Positions 61,152-64,000 of a stretch of DNA of 64,000 bases are shown here, piece after piece. The DNA lies in the NCBI RefSeq assembly GCF_001578185.1, contig NZ_CP011008.1:2260001-2324000 (forward strand). The letters are read 5' to 3'. This stretch comes from Peribacillus simplex. GTDB taxonomy: Bacteria > Bacillota > Bacilli > Bacillales > DSM-1321. A model generated the notes under the pieces. The model had not been told where the DNA came from and searched no databases. It saw nothing but the letters and a program-made list of their open reading frames with translations. Positions within the stretch are counted from its first letter, which is position 1. Every line of letters begins with the position of its first letter. The translations under genes and the position numbers were made by a program.

Positions 61152-62597
61152 ATGATTTCGACATATCCATTTGTTTCAGGAAAATACCTTGTTAATGGAG
61201 AATGGATAGAAATGCCGGAAAAAGTGGATGTGATAAATCCGGCAAACAGATCGGAAGTAGTTGGCCAGGTGGCAATATGCTCTGGGGATATCGTGAATGA
61301 AGCGATTGAAGCGGCAGAATATGCTTTTGAAAGTTGGTCTCGTTCTGATGTCAGGGATCGGGCTAACCGGATGAACTCGGCGGCAGAAGAACTTTCAAAA
61401 GTAATCGAGGAAAATGTTACAGTGTTCGTACGTGAAAATGGTAAAACACTAGTTGAAGCTAAAAAGGATTTGCTACGATGTGTTGAAGTCATGAAGGGCT
61501 GCGCTACAGAGTTACTTGATTGGTGGAAACCTGAAGTGCTTCAAGGAAATCAAAAAGTCCAAATCCGAAGAAGGGCAAGAGGCGTCACGGCAATTATAAC
61601 TCCGTGGAATTCTCCAATGATATTAACGTTCAAAAGGGTCATTCCTGCTGTCTTGGCAGGCAATGCCGTTGTAGTGAAACCTGCAACGAATTGCCCGTTA
61701 ACGATAATGACCTATTTAAAAGTAGTTGCTGAACATTTCCCACCAGGAGTCATCAATATAGTCTCAGGATCAGGAAAAGCAATCGGTGATACACTTTGTT
61801 CCGATTCCCGCGTCCGGACAGTGGCGTTTGTCGGTAGTACTGAAACCGGAAAAAATATCATGCAGAAATCAGCTGGAAATCTACAAAAAGTATATATGGA
61901 ACTCGGCGGCAACGACCCTGCCATTATTTTGGAAGACGCCACTATGGATGAAGCGGCAATCAAACGTTTGAGGATGGGGATTTTACGAGCTGCAGGCCAG
62001 GTGTGTTCTGCTGTTAAACGAGTGTACGTCCAAGAATCACGTTTTGATGAGGTTGTTGAAAAGCTGACCAAAGAATTTAGCCGGATGGTAGTTGGTGATG
62101 GCATTCAGCCTGACGTAACGATGGGTCCATTGAATAATAAAGCACAGTATGACTTTGTGAATGGCTTGATCGAACGTACAGCTAAGTCGGGAGCAAACAT
62201 AATCACCAGTGGCATTCAACATAATCCTGAAGCTTGGGATAAAGGTTATTATATGCTTCCTTCTATTATTACTGATGTCAATCAGCAGAGCGAAGTGGTT
62301 CGTGTGGAACAATTCGGACCTGTCATTCCCATCCTACCATTCAATGATATTGAGGAGGCTGTGAAATTAGCGAATGATAGTGAGTTTGGCTTGCGTGCAT
62401 CTGTTTGGACTGAGAATGAAGAGATAGCTATTGATATGGCAGATCGACTCGAAGCTGGTGCGGTTTTCCATAATAATCATACCGTTTTCAGTGACTTGGC
62501 TCTCGACTTCCCTGGATTAAAAGAAAGTGGTGTTTCCCGGGAAACAAGACATTGTGGGCTGGAATTCTTTGCGGACTCATACGGGTTTGCTAATTGA
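61152..62597 (+). CDS. Aldehyde dehydrogenase family protein
   Basis: 481 residues from ATG 61152 with AAGGGGGG upstream. Catalytic Glu in YMELGGNDPA, nucleophile Cys in AAGQVCSAVKRV, NAD-binding ITPWNSPM and FVGSTETGK. The length and motifs fit benzaldehyde/aryl or semialdehyde dehydrogenases. In this operon it likely oxidises an aldehyde from the ThDP enzyme or a ring-fission semialdehyde to the acid. It lies 13 bases after the ThDP gene. Confidence 0.93.
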   Translation: MISTYPFVSGKYLVNGEWIEMPEKVDVINPANRSEVVGQVAICSGDIVNEAIEAAEYAFESWSRSDVRDRANRMNSAAEELSKVIEENVTVFVRENGKTLVEAKKDLLRCVEVMKGCATELLDWWKPEVLQGNQKVQIRRRARGVTAIITPWNSPMILTFKRVIPAVLAGNAVVVKPATNCPLTIMTYLKVVAEHFPPGVINIVSGSGKAIGDTLCSDSRVRTVAFVGSTETGKNIMQKSAGNLQKVYMELGGNDPAIILEDATMDEAAIKRLRMGILRAAGQVCSAVKRVYVQESRFDEVVEKLTKEFSRMVVGDGIQPDVTMGPLNNKAQYDFVNGLIERTAKSGANIITSGIQHNPEAWDKGYYMLPSIITDVNQQSEVVRVEQFGPVIPILPFNDIEEAVKLANDSEFGLRASVWTENEEIAIDMADRLEAGAVFHNNHTVFSDLALDFPGLKESGVSRETRHCGLEFFADSYGFAN

Positions 62598-62613
62598 GGA
62601 GGGATGAATCTAC

Positions 62614-63399
62614 ATGAGGTTAGGCTTAATCGGATGCGGCAATATCGGGAAATTTCTGCTTCAGGCAATAAATAACGATGGGCTTCTTCCAGGTGGGAAA
62701 ATCGTTTCGATTTATGCCCGCCGTGAAGAAATCGCAGCTCAACTAGCTGAAGAATTCAGGACACAGCCATTTAATGATGTTGATGAACTACTTAAATCCG
62801 ATGTAGATTTAGTCATAGAGGCTGCAACGATTGAAGCTGCTGAAGAGTACGCATTTAAAGTGCTTAAAAGCGGGAAAAATCTCTTACTAAGCAGCTTAGG
62901 CGTGATGGCCAATGCTGCCTTTGAAGAACAATCAAACCTGATTTGCAAAAATAATAACGTGAATATTTTCCTTCCGTCTGGTGCGATTGGAGGTCTTGAT
63001 GTACTTAAATCGGCAAAAGCGGTGAATGGTCTTGAATCTGTTTGCATCACCACGAGAAAACCGCCAAACGCATTACCTGCAGGTTCTTCAATGGAAGAAG
63101 AAACGGTTTTATTTGATGGGTCGGCTGCAGAAGCGATCAAGCAGTTTCCGAGAAACATTAATGTTGCGATTGTGCTGGCTTTGGCTGGTCTAGGATCTGA
63201 AAAGACAAAAGTGAAAATCATTGCCGATCCAAGTGTACTGAAAAACATCCATCTAATAGAAGCGTCAGGTTCGTTCGGGAAACTCAAACTCGAAGTGGAA
63301 AATGATCCGATGCCAAATAATCCTAAAACGAGTTATTTAGCCGCATTAAGTGTTTTGGCTACTCTGCAAAACAAGGAAAAGAGCGTTCAAATCGGATAA
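62614..63399 (+). CDS. Aspartate-dehydrogenase-like (NadX/DUF108) protein
   Basis: 261 residues. N-terminal NAD motif GLIGCGNIGKFLLQAI; DUF108 features are LPSGAIGGLDVLKSAK near 128, TTRKPPNALPAG near 150 and DPMPNNPKTSYLAALSVL near 235. Family members oxidise L-aspartate or reductively aminate small keto acids with NAD(P). In an aromatic operon it may instead act on an imine or amino acid intermediate; the substrate is unknown. GGAGGG is 12 bases before the ATG. Confidence 0.85.
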   Translation: MRLGLIGCGNIGKFLLQAINNDGLLPGGKIVSIYARREEIAAQLAEEFRTQPFNDVDELLKSDVDLVIEAATIEAAEEYAFKVLKSGKNLLLSSLGVMANAAFEEQSNLICKNNNVNIFLPSGAIGGLDVLKSAKAVNGLESVCITTRKPPNALPAGSSMEEETVLFDGSAAEAIKQFPRNINVAIVLALAGLGSEKTKVKIIADPSVLKNIHLIEASGSFGKLKLEVENDPMPNNPKTSYLAALSVLATLQNKEKSVQIG

Positions 63400-63438
63400 T
63401 GAATTATGAGGTCAAATTTATGGAAGGGAGAGAAAAGT

Positions 63439-64000
63439 ATGCTTAAAACTGATAAGTCCCTGGAAGAAATGTCGAAACAGCAAGTTGTTAACTATTTGAA
63501 CGAAACGGTTAAACCAGAGGAAGGCGTTATACCTGCATACCTCCTTGGAGATCAAAAGGTTTATGATATAGAACATGAAAAAGTGTTTTTGAAAACATGG
63601 GTTTTTGTCGGCCATGAATCTGAAGTACCCAACAAAGGAGATTTCTTGACCCGTGAACTGGCTGGCTATTCGCTCATCATAACCCGTGACGGTGAAGGGG
63701 AAATCAGGGCGTTTTATAATATGTGCACACATCGCGGAATGAAACTATGCCGTGCTGATAAAGGAAACAAGTCTTTATTTACGTGTCCCTATCATGGATT
63801 TAACTTTAAAAACACTGGCGAACTAGTGGGGGTACCACTTCAAAAGGACATATATGGGAGCACACTTGACCGCTCAGAAATGGGCCTTCACAAAGTGAAG
63901 CTTGATTCTTATAAAGGCCTTTTATTTGGAACTTGGAATGAAGACGCTGAGCCGCTTGAAGAGTTTCTTGGAGATATTAAATGGTATTTGGATATACTCG
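63439..64000 (+). CDS. Rieske aromatic-ring-hydroxylating oxygenase alpha subunit, partial
   Basis: Open from ATG 63439 (GGAAGGGAG upstream) to the window edge, 187 codons. The Rieske [2Fe-2S] motif is complete: C96-x-H98 in MCTHRGMKL and C116-x2-H119 in TCPYHGFNF. VFVGHESEVPNKGDF precedes it. The catalytic iron domain lies beyond the edge. Such subunits hydroxylate aromatic acids, such as benzoate or anthranilate relatives. It is the likely first oxidative step of the pathway encoded by this operon. Confidence 0.92.
   Translation, partial: MLKTDKSLEEMSKQQVVNYLNETVKPEEGVIPAYLLGDQKVYDIEHEKVFLKTWVFVGHESEVPNKGDFLTRELAGYSLIITRDGEGEIRAFYNMCTHRGMKLCRADKGNKSLFTCPYHGFNFKNTGELVGVPLQKDIYGSTLDRSEMGLHKVKLDSYKGLLFGTWNEDAEPLEEFLGDIKWYLDIL

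Overview
The window comes from a low-GC, endospore-forming Bacillaceae genome. It holds spore-core protein genes (SspN, Tlp), a YycC-like and a YppF-like small protein, and a yneP-yneQ-yneR / plsY / yneT-parE-parC block in B. subtilis order. Sequence drift from B. subtilis and the abundance of catabolic genes suggest a soil relative such as Peribacillus, but the genus is an inference. No rRNA, tRNA or CRISPR array was seen.

Layout. 1-10.6 kb is a conserved chromosomal core: thioredoxin-like end, FbpB-like protein, sspN, tlp, yneP, yneQ, yneR, plsY, yneT, parE, parC. It is interrupted between yneR and plsY by three decayed genes (Nudix, PadR, a HemAT/MCP-like receptor). A LexA-type box overlaps the -35 of parE. 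11.6-21 kb is a cell-wall sugar recovery region: murQ-murR-murP-mupG-nagZ-namZ followed by a GlcNAc-type PTS permease. It combines the S. aureus-type intracellular enzyme MupG with the B. subtilis-type secreted pair NagZ/NamZ; nagZ carries a frameshift. 21-27 kb holds a DUF1801 protein, iolW, a nested tandem repeat, a PadR-DUF1048-DUF1048 operon and small unknown genes.

27.4-30.2 kb is a complete Agr-type peptide quorum-sensing locus on the minus strand in the order agrC-agrB-agrD-agrA. Its 39-codon agrD encodes a peptide with the core CFWFS followed by an acidic YEPELPDEEK tail. Divergent from it lies an A+T-rich operon (class III aminotransferase, inositol-monophosphatase-like enzyme, zinc dehydrogenase) followed by an MFS transporter. 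This looks like a small aminocyclitol or aminosugar pathway that could be a quorum-sensing output. 35.5-41 kb is an accessory zone with an integrase remnant, an IS3-family element inserted in a GNAT gene, a truncated second IS copy, a MITE-like element, and a very clear AiiA N-acyl-homoserine-lactone lactonase.

41-45 kb has a MerR-controlled double-AHSA1 protein and a divergent MarR/MFS efflux pair. 45.5-51.6 kb is a catabolic operon (amidohydrolase/deacetylase, DgaE-like ammonia lyase, DgaF-like aldolase, KDG-type kinase, GntR regulator, GntP permease), probably for glucosaminate-like amino sugar acids, with a perfect cre box before the permease. 52.8-64 kb is an aromatic-acid-type cluster: an ACS-family MFS transporter, alpha/beta hydrolase, IclR regulator, cupin, two-domain extradiol dioxygenase, atypical SDR, ThDP enzyme, aldehyde dehydrogenase, aspartate-dehydrogenase-like enzyme and the start of a Rieske ring hydroxylase cut by the window edge. 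Genes in each operon are closely spaced or overlap, suggesting co-transcription and translational coupling.
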